Origin: Aureimonas sp. AU20
GTDB taxonomy: Bacteria; Pseudomonadota; Alphaproteobacteria; Rhizobiales; Rhizobiaceae
Assembly: GCF_001442755.1 (NCBI RefSeq)
Contig: NZ_CP006367.1
Span: 1,426,001-1,490,000, forward strand
Direction of reading: 5' to 3'
DNA length: 64,000 nt
Shown here: one piece after another, positions 28,020-44,553 of the stretch
Layout: each line of letters opens with the position of its first letter
Position numbering within the stretch: the first letter of the stretch is position 1
The notes under the pieces: model-generated
The model's input: only the letters and a program-made list of their open reading frames with translations
What the model was told of the DNA's origin: nothing
Databases searched by the model: none
Made by a program: the position numbers and the translations under genes

Positions 28020-29329
28020 ACGACAAATGGGCCAAGGCGGCGCTGACCGCCTATCGCGTCGCCGGCTCGCTCGCCTATCCGGCGGCCGGCTCCTATGTGA
28101 GCTGGCGCGCCTCGCGCGGCAAGGAAGATAAGGAGCGTCGACGCGAGCGCTACGGCGTGCCGAGCGAGATCCGCCCGCCGGGCGTGCCGTTGGTCTGGGT
28201 CCACGCCGCCTCGATGGGCGAAAGCGCTGCCGTGGCGCCGCTGGTCGCCGCCATCGCCGAGGACGGCATCACCGTGGTGATGACGACGGGCACCGTCACC
28301 TCGGCGGCCACCGTGCAGGAGCGGCTCGGCGACAGCGTCATCCACCAATATGTCCCGCTCGACCTCAAGCCTTGCGTCTCGCGCTTTCTCGACCATTGGC
28401 AGCCGGAGCTCGCCATCGTCGCGGAAAGCGAGATCTGGCCGACCACGATGACCGAGCTCGCCGCGCGGCGCATTCCGCAGGTCCTGGTCAATGCCCGCCT
28501 GTCGGACCGCTCCTTCAAGCGCTGGAAATCGGCACCAGGCGTCGCCGAGGCGCTGCTTTCGAAGCTCGCCCATGTCGTCGCCCAGTCCGAGATCGACGGT
28601 GAGCGCTACCATCTCCTGGGCGCGCGCGCCGTCACGGTCGCCGGAAATCTGAAGGCCGATGTCGAGGCGCCGCCCGCCAATCTGGAAGATCTCGAGGACA
28701 CCCGTCGGGGCATCGGCATGCGCCCGGTCTGGGCCGCTCTCTCCACGCATGAAGGCGAGGAGGAGATCGCCGCCAATATCCATCTGCGCCTTCGGGAAGA
28801 GCGCGGACGGCTCCTCACCATCATCGTGCCGCGCCATGTCGACCGGGCGGACGCCATTCACCGCGATCTCGAAGCCAAGGGTCTGCAGGTGGCACGCTGG
28901 AGCCGGGGCGAATTGCCGCTGCCGACCACCGACATCTTCCTCGGCGACACGATGGGCGACATGGGCTTCTACGCCCGGCTGACCGAAATCGCCTTCATGG
29001 GCAAGTCGATCCGGGGCGAGGGCGGGCAGAACCCGCTGGAGGCTGCCATGCTTGGCACCGCCATTCTGTCAGGCCGCTATGTCCAGAATTTTCGCGAGGT
29101 CTACCATCGCTTGATCGACAAGGGCGGGGCCTGGATCGTGCAGGACGAGGCGGAACTCGGCGCCGCCGTGTCCGAGCTGTTCGACCGGCCGGCCGCGCGC
29201 CGGCAGATGATCACGGCAGGGCGGGAAAGCGTTGCCGACATGGGCGGCGCGCTGAAGCGCACCATGGCCGCACTCGATCCCTTCCTCCTGCCGCTGCGCC
29301 TGTCCAGCCGTATGGACTGGGGCGGCTGA
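28016..29329 (+). CDS. waaA: 3-deoxy-D-manno-octulosonic acid (Kdo) transferase
   Basis: This 437-residue GT30 enzyme adds Kdo to lipid IVA at the inner face of the inner membrane. Typical segments are LVWVHAASMGES, AESEIWPTTMTELAARRIPQVLVNARLS and TEIAFMGKSIRGEGGQNPLEAAMLG. The only in-frame start that suits the family length is TTG at 28016, overlapping the upstream stop by 4 nt. It is followed by lpxK after 1 bp. Confidence 0.95.
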   Translation: MNDKWAKAALTAYRVAGSLAYPAAGSYVSWRASRGKEDKERRRERYGVPSEIRPPGVPLVWVHAASMGESAAVAPLVAAIAEDGITVVMTTGTVTSAATVQERLGDSVIHQYVPLDLKPCVSRFLDHWQPELAIVAESEIWPTTMTELAARRIPQVLVNARLSDRSFKRWKSAPGVAEALLSKLAHVVAQSEIDGERYHLLGARAVTVAGNLKADVEAPPANLEDLEDTRRGIGMRPVWAALSTHEGEEEIAANIHLRLREERGRLLTIIVPRHVDRADAIHRDLEAKGLQVARWSRGELPLPTTDIFLGDTMGDMGFYARLTEIAFMGKSIRGEGGQNPLEAAMLGTAILSGRYVQNFREVYHRLIDKGGAWIVQDEAELGAAVSELFDRPAARRQMITAGRESVADMGGALKRTMAALDPFLLPLRLSSRMDWGG

Positions 29330-29330
29330 G

Positions 29331-30368
29331 ATGGCACTGTTCGGCACGGCGCCCGGCTTCTGGTGGCGCGAGGCGCCCGGCGTTCGCTCGCGCCTCCTGG
29401 CCCTGCCGGCCTTGGCCTATGGCACGGTGGCCCGCCGCAATCTGGAACGCGGGGCGCGCGTCCAGGCGCCGCTCGCGGTGATTTGCGTCGGCAACCCGAC
29501 CGTGGGGGGCGGGGGCAAGACGCCGACCGCCTTGGCGCTGGGCCGCGCCGCCCTGGCGCTCGGCCGCAAGCCCGGCTTCCTGTCGCGCGGCCATGGCGGG
29601 CAAGCCGGGGCGCCGCTTCTGGTGGACCCCGTCCGCCACGCGGCCGATCTTGTGGGCGACGAGCCGATGCTGCTGGCCGACCTCGCGCCGACCGTGGTGG
29701 GGCGGGACCGCGCGGCCGGCGCCCGGCTTCTGGCGGAGGCGGGCTGCGATCTCGCCATCATGGACGACGGGTTCCAGAGCGCGCGCCTCCGCTTCGATCT
29801 GGCGCTGCTCGTGGTGGATGCGAGGCGTGGCCTCGGCAATGGTCGGCTCCTGCCCGCCGGCCCCTTACGCGCGCCGCTGGACGCGCAGATCGCCCATGCC
29901 GACGCCTGGCTTCTGGTCGGCGACACGCTGCCCGGCGGAGTGCTGGCCTCTCGCCTCGGCCAGAGCGGCCTGCCGATCCACCGCGCCGCGACGTTCGCGC
30001 CCAATGCCGCCGAGTTCCAGGGTCGGCGCTGCCTCGCCTTTGCCGGCATCGCGGACCCCGAGAAGTTCTACGCCTCGCTGCGGCTCGCGGGGGCGGAGAT
30101 CGTGGCGACCCGCAGCTTCCCCGACCACCACGCCTTCACGGCCGAGAATGCGCGCGATCTCCTGGGCGAGGCCGACAGCCTCGGCCTCGATCTCGTCACC
30201 ACCGCGAAGGACAAGGCGCGGTTTCGCAGCCAGGACACGGGGCCGATGCGCGGCCTCAACCGGCTCGCCAAAGTGCTCCAAGCCGAGCTTCGCTTCGCCG
30301 AGTCGGACACGGGCGAGGCGCTGGTTCGCGCTGCGTTGGCGCGCTTCGCGGAGCGCGCTTCGGCCTAA
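29331..30368 (+). CDS. lpxK: Tetraacyldisaccharide 4'-kinase
   Basis: This 345-residue kinase phosphorylates the lipid A disaccharide to lipid IVA. The Walker A motif reads GNPTVGGGGKTPT (about residues 54-66) after a membrane-associated N-terminal helix. IMDDGFQ is the second signature and TTAKDKARFR a late one. It is the last gene of the operon; an inverted-repeat element begins at its stop codon. Confidence 0.96.
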   Translation: MALFGTAPGFWWREAPGVRSRLLALPALAYGTVARRNLERGARVQAPLAVICVGNPTVGGGGKTPTALALGRAALALGRKPGFLSRGHGGQAGAPLLVDPVRHAADLVGDEPMLLADLAPTVVGRDRAAGARLLAEAGCDLAIMDDGFQSARLRFDLALLVVDARRGLGNGRLLPAGPLRAPLDAQIAHADAWLLVGDTLPGGVLASRLGQSGLPIHRAATFAPNAAEFQGRRCLAFAGIADPEKFYASLRLAGAEIVATRSFPDHHAFTAENARDLLGEADSLGLDLVTTAKDKARFRSQDTGPMRGLNRLAKVLQAELRFAESDTGEALVRAALARFAERASA

Positions 30369-30532
30369 GAGCGCTTAACAAAACCTCGTGGGGTCGGCTG
30401 GCCCTAGTCTTTCCGCCGGGGACTTCGTCGCGAATGCTTGGCCCTGCCCCCGGCATCACTCAAGCTTCGCTCCTCGTCCTCGGCCGAACATCCCTCGACC
30501 ATCCTCCGCTCAGAGGTTTTGTTAGACGCTCT
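30368..30532. repeat. 165-bp element bounded by 20-bp inverted repeats (MITE-like)
   Basis: AGAGCGCTTAACAAAACCTC at 30368-30387 is repeated inverted at 30513-30532 with two mismatches. The interior (about 125 bp) has no convincing ORF and no direct internal repeat. It fills the whole space between lpxK and the DUF2093 gene; its left end overlaps the last base of the lpxK stop. The ends resemble transposon termini, but I cannot name a family. Confidence 0.6.
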
Positions 30533-30540
30533 AAATCGAC

Positions 30541-30765
30541 CTAGCCTCGGCGGCGCGCCGGGGCGAGGTCGAGTTCGCGCTGGAGCGAGGCGGCGGCGTC
30601 CTGGTAGGGCTCCTGCCGCTCGACGTTCCAGTAGCGCAGGAGATCGAGCGGGATCGCCTCGCCCGTCACCGCGCAGCGCACAAAGGCGCCGGGGCGCACC
30701 ACCTCGAAATCGCCGTCGCCATAATGCAGCTTGGCTTCGCCGCCGCTGTCCATCCGGTTCATCAT
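30541..30765 (-). CDS. DUF2093 family small protein
   Basis: This 74-residue protein of unknown function carries the family core GEAKLHYGDGDFEVVRPGAFVRCAVTGEAIPLDLLRYWNVERQEPY. The start is one of two adjacent ATGs (30765 or 30762). It lies 73 bp downstream of mutL on the same strand. Confidence 0.85.
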   Translation of the reverse strand: MMNRMDSGGEAKLHYGDGDFEVVRPGAFVRCAVTGEAIPLDLLRYWNVERQEPYQDAAASLQRELDLAPARRRG

Positions 30766-30838
30766 TCTCGTGCCCGTTTGTCCGTGGCCGGCAGGGCCGG
30801 CGTCTTGAATTCTGTGTTCGGCCGAGAGGCCCTTGATG

Positions 30839-32725
30839 TCAACGCCGCCCGAACAAGCGTTCGATGTCGGCAAGCTTCAGTTCGATGAAGGTCGGGCGGC
30901 CGTGGTTGCATTGGCCCGACCCCGGCGTGCGTTCCATCTGGCGCAGAAGCGCGGTCATCTCGGCCGGCTGAAGTCTGCGGCCAGAGCGCACCGAGCCGTG
31001 GCAGGCCATGGTCGCCGCCACATGGTCGATCCGCGCCTTAAGGCCCACCTGCCCGCCCTCGAACAATTCGTCGGCGAGATCGCGCACGAGCGCCTTGGCA
31101 TCCACCTCGCCCAGGATCGCGGGCGTGCCGCGCACCATCACCGCGCCGGGGCCGAAGCGCTCTAGGACGAGGCCGAAGCGCGACAGCGTCTCGGCTTCCT
31201 CGCCAAGGCGCTCCGCCTCGCTTTCCGTGCAGTCCACGATGTCGGGGATCAGCAGCATCTGCGCGGGGATGGCGTCGGTATGCAGTGCCTCCTTCAGCGC
31301 TTCGTAGACCAGCCGCTCATGCGCGGCGTGCTGGTCCACGATCACCAGGCTGTCCTGCGTTTCCGCGACGATAAAGGCCTTGTCGATCTGCGCACGCGCC
31401 GCGCCAAGCGGAAACTCGGCACCGGCCGGGGCGGGGGCCTGCTCGGCCTCGCGCACCGGCCGCGCGGCCGGCTCGAAGCCTGCCATGCGCGGCGCGGGCT
31501 CGCGCACGGAGGGCGTCTCCAGCGGGCGAAAGAAATTCGTCGCCGCCTCGAAGGGCGTGTCCCCCCGCTCGCGAAAGCCCCCCGTGCGCCGACCGAGAAC
31601 GGCGGAGGCGCCGCGCTCGCTCGCCGCCATTGCATCGGGGGCCGACGTGCTGGAGAAGGGCGGGGGTGCGGGCTCGCTCGGCGCGCCCATGCCGCCCGGA
31701 CGAAAGCGCGCCATCAGCCCCTCGGCGCCTTCGGTCGAGGCGCGAAGGCTCATGCCGCCGAGCGCCTGGCGAATGGCGCCGACGATGAGCCCACGCACCA
31801 AAGCCGGGTCGCGAAAGCGCACGTCGGCCTTGGCCGGGTGGACGTTCACGTCCACGTCGCGCGGATCGACGTCGAAAAACAGGACGCAGACGGGGTAGCG
31901 ATCGCGGGGCACGAAATCGACATAGGCGCCGCGAATGGCCGAGAGGATCATCTTGTCGCGCACCGGCCGCCCGTTCACATAGGCATATTGGTGCTGCGCA
32001 TTGCCACGATGATAGGTCGGCAGCCCAGCCCAGCCGGTGAGACGCACGCCCTCGCGAACGGCGTCGAGCGCCACGGCATTGTCGAGAAACTCAGGCCCGA
32101 CGATCTGCCCGACGCGCGCTTCCGGCGTGCCGGCGGCGAGCACGGTCTCGGCCCGGTCCTCGCCCGCCAGCTCGAAGCGCACGGCGGGAAAGGCGATGGC
32201 GATGCGACGCACCGTCTCGGTGATCGCGGCGGCCTCGGCCCGGTCCGTCTTCAAAAATTTCAGCCGCGCGGGCACGGAGTGGAAGAGATCGCGCACCTCG
32301 ACCATGGTCCCGGCCGAGAGCGCGGCCGGGCGCGGCCCGTCCTGCGCGCCGTTGTCGACGCGGATCTCGTGCGCGCCCTCCGCGCCGCGCGCGCGCGAGC
32401 GCAAGGTGAGGCGCGCGACCGATCCGATCGAGGGCAGCGCCTCGCCGCGAAAGCCGAGCGTGTCGATGCCTTCCAGGCCGTCCGCCATCTTGGAGGTGCA
32501 ATGGCGGCGGATGGCGAGTGGCAGTTCGGCGGCGGGGATGCCGCCTCCGTCGTCGGTGATGCGAAGCAGGCTCTTGCCGCCGCCTGCGGTGACGATCTCG
32601 ACCCGGCGCGCGCCGGCGTCCAGCGCGTTTTCCACCAGTTCCTTCACGACGCTCGCCGGCCGCTCCACCACTTCGCCGGCGGCGATCTGGTCGATAAGCG
32701 TTTCGGGCAGGAGCTGGATGGGCAT
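30839..32725 (-). CDS. mutL: DNA mismatch repair protein MutL
   Basis: The 628-residue protein has an N-terminal GHKL ATPase: [33 protein letters not shown] and [11 protein letters not shown]. The C-terminal dimerisation domain holds [12 protein letters not shown], which fits the DQHA-x2-E-x4-E endonuclease motif, plus CNHGRPTF. This is therefore the nicking-type MutL, as in bacteria without MutH. The start at 32725 ([19 protein letters not shown]) matches the family. Confidence 0.96.
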   Translation of the reverse strand: MPIQLLPETLIDQIAAGEVVERPASVVKELVENALDAGARRVEIVTAGGGKSLLRITDDGGGIPAAELPLAIRRHCTSKMADGLEGIDTLGFRGEALPSIGSVARLTLRSRARGAEGAHEIRVDNGAQDGPRPAALSAGTMVEVRDLFHSVPARLKFLKTDRAEAAAITETVRRIAIAFPAVRFELAGEDRAETVLAAGTPEARVGQIVGPEFLDNAVALDAVREGVRLTGWAGLPTYHRGNAQHQYAYVNGRPVRDKMILSAIRGAYVDFVPRDRYPVCVLFFDVDPRDVDVNVHPAKADVRFRDPALVRGLIVGAIRQALGGMSLRASTEGAEGLMARFRPGGMGAPSEPAPPPFSSTSAPDAMAASERGASAVLGRRTGGFRERGDTPFEAATNFFRPLETPSVREPAPRMAGFEPAARPVREAEQAPAPAGAEFPLGAARAQIDKAFIVAETQDSLVIVDQHAAHERLVYEALKEALHTDAIPAQMLLIPDIVDCTESEAERLGEEAETLSRFGLVLERFGPGAVMVRGTPAILGEVDAKALVRDLADELFEGGQVGLKARIDHVAATMACHGSVRSGRRLQPAEMTALLRQMERTPGSGQCNHGRPTFIELKLADIERLFGRR

Positions 32726-32911
32726 GGAGGGCGGTCTTCCCTGGCAGGAGCCCATCCGATGTAAGGGCTTGGCTGGCCTCGTGCAAATCCGCCCGCGCCC
32801 TATCCCCCGCTTTGCGCGGCAAGCGCCCGCACAATCCTCGTGTGGGCCGAACGATTTTCCACACCCTTCACCGACCGCTCGACTTTCCCTCCCGGGAACA
32901 TCCAGCCGTTC

Positions 32912-34927
32912 TCAGCCCTCACGCAGGATCGCGACGGCGCGGCCGCCGAGTTCGAACGGGCCGCCGAGCGGGCGCGGCTCGGCGTCCGGCCGGTCGCTCG
33001 TCAGCTCCAGCCAGAGGCTGCGCCCTTCCTTCGGCTCGGGCGGCCGGATCGGGACGGGCTCAAAGCCCCGGTTGATATAGATCAGCGCCGCCTCGCGCTC
33101 GCCGGCCATGCGCAGGGCCAGAAGCGCGCGGCCGGCATCGGCCCAGTCGTCCGGCCCCATCTCGCCGCCATCGGCGCGCAGCCAGCGCGCGTCCGGCTCT
33201 CCCGCGACGTTCTCGCCCTTCAGGAAGCGGTCGCGCGACAGCGGCTCCAGCGCGCGGCGCAGACGCTGGAGCCGGCCGGTGAAGGCAATGAGCGCGTCGT
33301 CGGCGTCTGCCCAGTCTATCCAGAAGATTTCGTTGTCCTGCGCATAGGCGTTGTTGTTGCCGCCCTGCGTGCGGCCGAGTTCGTCGCCGGCGACGATCAT
33401 CGGATTGCCGCGCGCCACGAACAGGGTCGCGAGCAGCGCGCGAACGTCGCGCCGGCGCCGCTCGGTGATGGCGGGGTCCTGCGTCGCGCCTTCCCATCCA
33501 TTGTTCCAGGAATGGTTGTCGCCGTGGCCGTCGCGGTTCCGCTCGCCGTTGGCTTCGTTGTGCTTCTGCTCGTAGCTCACGACGTCGCGCAGCGTGAACC
33601 CGTCATGGGCGGTGATGAAGTTGACGCCGTCGTACGCGCTTCTGCCGGGCCGGTCGAACAGGTCGGGCGAGCCCGACAGGCGCGTCGCCAGCGCCGACAC
33701 CGTTCCCCGGTCACCGCGCCAGAAGCGGCGAACGTCGTCCCGGAACCGGTCCTGCCATTCCAGGAAGGGCGGCGGAAAGGCGCCGACCTGATAGCCGCCC
33801 GGGCCGATGTCCCAAGGCTCGGCGACATGGACGCGGTCCTTCAACACGGGATCGGCGGCGATCCTCTGGAGAAGCGGCGCGTCGGGCCGAAAACCCTCCG
33901 GCGTGCGGCCGAGCACCGTGCCGAGATCGTAGCGGAACCCGTCCACCCCGCCGACCTCGACCCAGCGCTTCAGGGCCTCCAGAGCCATGTCGGCCACCGG
34001 CTTGCGCCAGAGTGCGAACGTGTTGCCCGTACCGGTGTCGTTGACGAGCTGGTTGGGGTCATCCGGCGCTGCGGCGTAATAGGTGCGGTTGTCCAGCCCG
34101 CGATAGGAGAAGGTCGGGCCGAACCGGTCGCTTTCGCCGGAATGGTTCAGCACCACGTCGAGCAGCACGCGGATGCCGCGCGCATGCAGCGCCTCCACCA
34201 CACGCCGCGCCTCGGCCCAGCCGCCTGGCACGAGGCGCGGGTCGGGTGCGCCGTGGGCGACGGTGTTGTAGCCCCAGGCATTGGTGAGGCCGAGGGCGAC
34301 GAGGTGGCGCTCGTCGATGGCCGATGCCAGCGGCATCAGCTCCACCGTCTCGACGCCGAGCCGTGCGAGATGGTCGAGCGAGGCGGGCTCGGCGAGCGCG
34401 CCTAACGTGCCGCGGAGATTCAGCGGCAGGTCGACGCGGCGCTGCGAGAAGGCGCGAACGGGCAGTTCGTAGGTGAAGCCCGGCTTGGCGAAGGGGAGGG
34501 GGGCGGCGTCGCGCCGAAGGTCCTCCACCACCGCGCGCGGCACGAAGGGCGCCGTGTCGAGCCCGCGCGTGGGCGGGGCGGCCAGCGCGCCGTGATACAG
34601 AAACGGCCGATCGAGCCGGGAGGCATAGGGATCGACGAGCAGCTTCGATGCATCGAACCTGTGGCCCTGCTCGGGGGCATAGGGCCCGTGGGCGCGCAGG
34701 CCATAAAGCGCGCCGACGGCAAGCCCTGGCACGAAGCCGAAATGGACGCCCTCCGGCGTACGGCCGGGAAGGAGCAGGCGTTCACGCTCCTGCACGCCGC
34801 CTGGCTCGAACAGGCAAAGCTCGATCCGCTCGGCATGGGCGGAGAAGACGGCGAAATGGACGCCGTCCGCCGCGACGCTCGCGCCCAGCCGCTCCGGCGC
34901 GCCGCGCTCCACACTGATGCTCGCCAA
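32912..34927 (-). CDS. glgX: Glycogen debranching enzyme
   Basis: This 671-residue GH13 isoamylase-type enzyme trims limit dextrins. An N-terminal CBM48 fold (GASVAADGVHFAVFSAHAERIEL) precedes the catalytic barrel, whose conserved parts are DVVLNHSGE, DGFRYDLGTVLGR with the nucleophile Asp, and ITAHDGFTLRDVVSY. A TTG at 34927 is preferred because AAGGAGAGG lies 6 nt upstream; an ATG at 34978 would overlap the upstream gene and has a poor site. It is last in the glycogen cluster. Confidence 0.93.
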   Translation of the reverse strand: MASISVERGAPERLGASVAADGVHFAVFSAHAERIELCLFEPGGVQERERLLLPGRTPEGVHFGFVPGLAVGALYGLRAHGPYAPEQGHRFDASKLLVDPYASRLDRPFLYHGALAAPPTRGLDTAPFVPRAVVEDLRRDAAPLPFAKPGFTYELPVRAFSQRRVDLPLNLRGTLGALAEPASLDHLARLGVETVELMPLASAIDERHLVALGLTNAWGYNTVAHGAPDPRLVPGGWAEARRVVEALHARGIRVLLDVVLNHSGESDRFGPTFSYRGLDNRTYYAAAPDDPNQLVNDTGTGNTFALWRKPVADMALEALKRWVEVGGVDGFRYDLGTVLGRTPEGFRPDAPLLQRIAADPVLKDRVHVAEPWDIGPGGYQVGAFPPPFLEWQDRFRDDVRRFWRGDRGTVSALATRLSGSPDLFDRPGRSAYDGVNFITAHDGFTLRDVVSYEQKHNEANGERNRDGHGDNHSWNNGWEGATQDPAITERRRRDVRALLATLFVARGNPMIVAGDELGRTQGGNNNAYAQDNEIFWIDWADADDALIAFTGRLQRLRRALEPLSRDRFLKGENVAGEPDARWLRADGGEMGPDDWADAGRALLALRMAGEREAALIYINRGFEPVPIRPPEPKEGRSLWLELTSDRPDAEPRPLGGPFELGGRAVAILREG

Positions 34928-34959
34928 AGGCCTCTCCTTCGATCCTGCGGTCTGCCCGG

Positions 34960-38625
<3,666 letters not shown>

Positions 38626-38629
<4 letters not shown>

Positions 38630-39894
38630 CTGTAGTTGAGCCGTTCGATCATCGGCCTGGTGACGAGACAGACGCCGCTCGACGTGCGGCGGAAGCGCTG
38701 GGCGTCGAGTTCGGGGTCCTCGCCGATGACGAGCCCGTCCGGAATATGGACGCCGCGATCCACCACCGCCTTGGTGATGCGCACGCCGCGCCCGATGTGG
38801 CAACCCGGCAGGACCACGGCCTCGTCCAGCTTGGAATAGCTGTTCTGGCGAACGCCGGTGAACAGGAGCGAGCGGTGCAGCGTGCCACCCGAAATGATGC
38901 AGTCGCCCGACACGAGCGAGGAGATCGCCATGCCCCGGCGCCCCTCCTCGTCATGCACGAACTTCGCCGGCGGGGTGACGTCGGCATAGGTCCAGATCGG
39001 CCAGTCGCGGTCGTAGATGTCGAGCTGCGGCACCACGTCCGTCAGGTCGATATTGGCCTGCCAATAGGCGTCCACCGTTCCGACGTCGCGCCAGTAGGAC
39101 CCGTATTCGGCGGCCGAGCGCACGACCGATGTGTTGAAGGAATGCGCCCAGGCCGTGCCGTGCTTGACGATATGAGGGATGATGTCCTTGCCGAAGTCGC
39201 GGCTCGACTTCGGATCGGCCGCGTCGCGCCGCAACTGGTCGGCGAGGAAGGCCGTGTTGAAGACGTAGATGCCCATGGACGCCAGCGCCGTGTCGGGCCG
39301 GCCGGGAATGGCCGGAGGATCGGCCGGCTTCTCGATGAAGTCGGTGATCTGGCCCTTTTCGTCGACATGCATGACGCCGAAACCGACCGCTTCCATGCGC
39401 GGGACTTCGAGACAGCCGACGGTCACGTCGGAGCCCGTGTCCACATGCTGCTGGAGCATGATCTCGTAGTCCATCTTGTAGATGTGGTCGCCCGCCAGGA
39501 TGATGATGTATTTGGGGGCGTAGGCCTCGATGATGTCGATGTTCTGGTACACGGCGTCGGCCGTGCCGGCATACCATTGGTCTTCCGACACGCGCTGCGA
39601 GGCGGGGAGGACGTCGAAGCTCTCGTTGCGGCCCGGGCGCAGGAAGTTCCACCCCCGGTGGAGATGCCGGATCAGCGAGTGGGCCTTGTACTGGGTCGCG
39701 ACGCCGATGCGGCGGATGCCCGAGTTCACCGCGTTCGACAAGGCGAAGTCGATGATGCGGGACTTGCCGCCGAAATAGACGGCGGGCTTGGCCCGGTCGT
39801 CCGTCAGTTCCATCAGACGCGAACCGCGACCGCCGGCCAAGACATAGGCCATTGTATCGCGCGCGATCGGTGCCACTCGCCGGCTGTCGGCCAT
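38626..39894 (-). CDS. glgC: Glucose-1-phosphate adenylyltransferase
   Basis: This 422-residue enzyme forms ADP-glucose, the committed step of glycogen synthesis. [28 protein letters not shown] is the nucleotide loop; the C-terminal left-handed helix carries [26 protein letters not shown] precedes the ATG. The 188 bp upstream of it hold a strong hairpin, so a separate promoter or processing site is possible here. Confidence 0.97.
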
Positions 39895-40030
39895 CCCGTT
39901 CTCTCCCCCAAGGATCGCTGCGTGTCCGGCTCAGCCGGCGATCCTCCGCAGTTTTCTATATCGATCTTCCCGTATCAACATAGCGTGTGGCACCAGACCT
40001 TCCAGCAAGGGGAAAGCGGTGCCCACACGT

Positions 40031-40061
40031 TTTTTCGCCGCGATCCTGTCGCGGCGAAAAA
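40031..40061. repeat. Perfect palindrome between glgP and glgC
   Basis: TTTTTCGCCGCGA (40031-40043) is repeated inverted at 40049-40061 around a 5-nt loop. T-run comes first and A-run last on both strands, the reverse of an intrinsic terminator. It lies 22 bp past the glgP stop within the glycogen cluster. Confidence 0.8.
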
Positions 40062-40082
40062 GACGCGGGAAGGGGAGGGCGC

Positions 40083-42566
<2,484 letters not shown>

Positions 42567-42571
42567 CGTGT

Positions 42572-44221
42572 TCAGCTCCTGAGTGCGGCGATCGCGGCCA
42601 CGAGGCCGGCGGTCGAAGAATCGCGCGATTGGGCGGATTGGGTTCCTTGGATGACCGGCAGGAGGCCGGTGGCCAGCTCCTTGCCGAGTTCGACGCCCCA
42701 TTGATCGAAGGCGTTGATGCCGAAAAGCTGCGCCTCGACAAAGACACGGTGCTCGTAGAGCGCCACGAGGCGACCGAAGGCGAAGGGCGTCAGCTTGTCG
42801 TAGAGGATGGTGATCGAAGGCCGGTCGCCGGAAAACTCACGGTGCGGAGCGATCTGCTCGGCTTCCTCGGGCGAGCGCCCGGCCTTGAGCAGCTGCTCGC
42901 GCGCTTCCTCCAGCGTGCGGCCCTTCATCAGCGCTTCCGACTGGGCGAGGCAGTTGGCCAGCAGCAGGTCCTGGTGGACACGCATGGCCGGATCGCTCTC
43001 GTGCGGGTTGGCGCCGACGATGAACTCCACCGGCACGATGTCCGTGCCCTGGTGCAGGAGCTGAAAGAAGGCGTGCTGGCCGTTGGTGCCTGGTTCGCCC
43101 CAGACCACGGGGCCGGTCGCGGTGGGCGTGCGCAGCCCATCGAGGCCGACATGCTTGCCGTTGGACTCCATATCGAGCTGCTGGAGATAGGCGGGCAGGC
43201 GCGCGAGGCGCTGGTCGTAAGGGATGATGGCGCGCGAGGGATGGTTCTGCGCCACGCGGTGCCACCAGCCGGCAAGGCCTAGCAGGATCGGCAGGTTTTC
43301 GCCCGCCGGAGCCGACTTGAAATGCTGGTCGAGATCTCGCGCGCCGTCGAGGAACTGGCGGAAGTGATCCGGGCCGATCGCGATCATCAGCGGCAGGCCG
43401 ATCGCCGACCAGACGGAATAGCGTCCGCCCACCCAGTCCCAGAAGCCGAAGGTGCGGTCCGCGCCGATGCCGAAGGCTGAGACCTTGTCGAGCGCGGTGG
43501 AGACGGCGCAGAAATGCGCGCCCACTGCCGCTTCGCCCAGCGCGCCGGCGATGAAGCGGCGCGCGGTCTGCGCGTTGGTCATGGTCTCGATCGTGGTGAA
43601 GGTCTTGGACGCCACGATGAAGAGCGTGGTCTCGGGATCGACCAGCGCCAGCGTGTCGGCCATATGCGCGCCGTCGATGTTCGAGACGAAATGCGTGCGC
43701 GGGCCGTTATGGTAGGGAGACAGGGCGATCGCGGCCATGACGGGGCCGAGATCCGAGCCGCCGATGCCGATATTGACGATGTCGGTGATCGGCTTGCCCG
43801 TGGCGCCCGCGATCGAGCCGTCGCGAATGCCGGAGGCAAAGCGCGCCATGGCCTGGAGAACCTCCTCCACGGCGGCGCCGACGCTTTCGCCGTCGGCCTT
43901 GAACCCGTCCTCTTCATGGGCGCGCAGCGCGACATGCAGCACGGAGCGGTTCTCGGTCGTGTTGATGCGCGCGCCGGCATACATGGCGTCGCGCCTAGCC
44001 TCGACGCCGACAACGCCGGCATAGGCGATCAGCGCGGAGAGATCGTCCGGCGAAAGCGCGCATTTCGACAGGTCGAGCAGCAGATCGTCGTGGCGGAAGG
44101 AGAGGTGGGCGAAGCGCTGGGCATCGCCCGCGAAGAGCGCCCGAATGCCGGTTTTCAGCGCTTGCGAGCCGCGCTCCTTGAGCTGGTTGAGGGTGATGTC
44201 GGCAAGGGGCTGTTCGTTCAC
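42572..44221 (-). CDS. pgi: Glucose-6-phosphate isomerase
   Basis: This 549-residue enzyme interconverts glucose and fructose 6-phosphates. [13 protein letters not shown] and the [11 protein letters not shown] loop bind the sugar phosphate; the GKHVGLDG region and [11 protein letters not shown] near the C-terminus are standard. The start codon is GTG at 44221. It is the first gene of the glycogen cluster. Placing pgi directly before glgP supplies the hexose phosphate link in both directions. Confidence 0.97.
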   Translation of the reverse strand: MNEQPLADITLNQLKERGSQALKTGIRALFAGDAQRFAHLSFRHDDLLLDLSKCALSPDDLSALIAYAGVVGVEARRDAMYAGARINTTENRSVLHVALRAHEEDGFKADGESVGAAVEEVLQAMARFASGIRDGSIAGATGKPITDIVNIGIGGSDLGPVMAAIALSPYHNGPRTHFVSNIDGAHMADTLALVDPETTLFIVASKTFTTIETMTNAQTARRFIAGALGEAAVGAHFCAVSTALDKVSAFGIGADRTFGFWDWVGGRYSVWSAIGLPLMIAIGPDHFRQFLDGARDLDQHFKSAPAGENLPILLGLAGWWHRVAQNHPSRAIIPYDQRLARLPAYLQQLDMESNGKHVGLDGLRTPTATGPVVWGEPGTNGQHAFFQLLHQGTDIVPVEFIVGANPHESDPAMRVHQDLLLANCLAQSEALMKGRTLEEAREQLLKAGRSPEEAEQIAPHREFSGDRPSITILYDKLTPFAFGRLVALYEHRVFVEAQLFGINAFDQWGVELGKELATGLLPVIQGTQSAQSRDSSTAGLVAAIAALRS

Positions 44222-44553
44222 GCTGATCGATCCGTCGCTGTGCCGGGCTCGTGAGGCGAGTCCGGCGGGTCTGAAGGTCTGTCGGGAGATAGACCAAACG
44301 GACGGGAAGCAAACCGGCCCGCTCCATCCGGGTCAAGTCCCAGGGCATCCATGCGTTCGATGCATGTCTAGCACGGCGAGTCTTTCGAATTTACATCAAA
44401 GTCCGCGAACGCAGGGGCGACGGCTGGCAAATCGCTTTTCCGTGAGGCGGAGACAGGCGGGGCCATGCGGTCGGGCCCACCCATAAAAAAGCCGCCCGGA
44501 GGGGCGGCTCGGCTTTCGCGATGGCGGCGAATGCGATGGACAGAATGAGGGGG
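44222..44553 (-). other. 332-bp region between the 75-residue gene and pgi
   Basis: Its right part holds the terminator of the 75-residue gene (44485-44509). The left part should carry the promoter of the glycogen cluster; I see TTGACC in a leftward reading but no good -10. A small inverted repeat CATGC/GCATG lies at 44350-44366. No gene is evident. Confidence 0.5.
44485..44509 (-). terminator. Intrinsic terminator of the 75-residue gene
   Basis: An 8-bp stem (AGCCGCCC, 44490-44497, with 44502-44509) and GGAG loop are followed on the leftward strand by a T-run (complement of 44485-44490). Confidence 0.85.

Noticed and set aside
40031..40061. Reading the glgP-glgC palindrome as an intrinsic terminator
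   Set aside because: The T-run precedes and the A-run follows the GC stem on both strands, the reverse of what termination needs.
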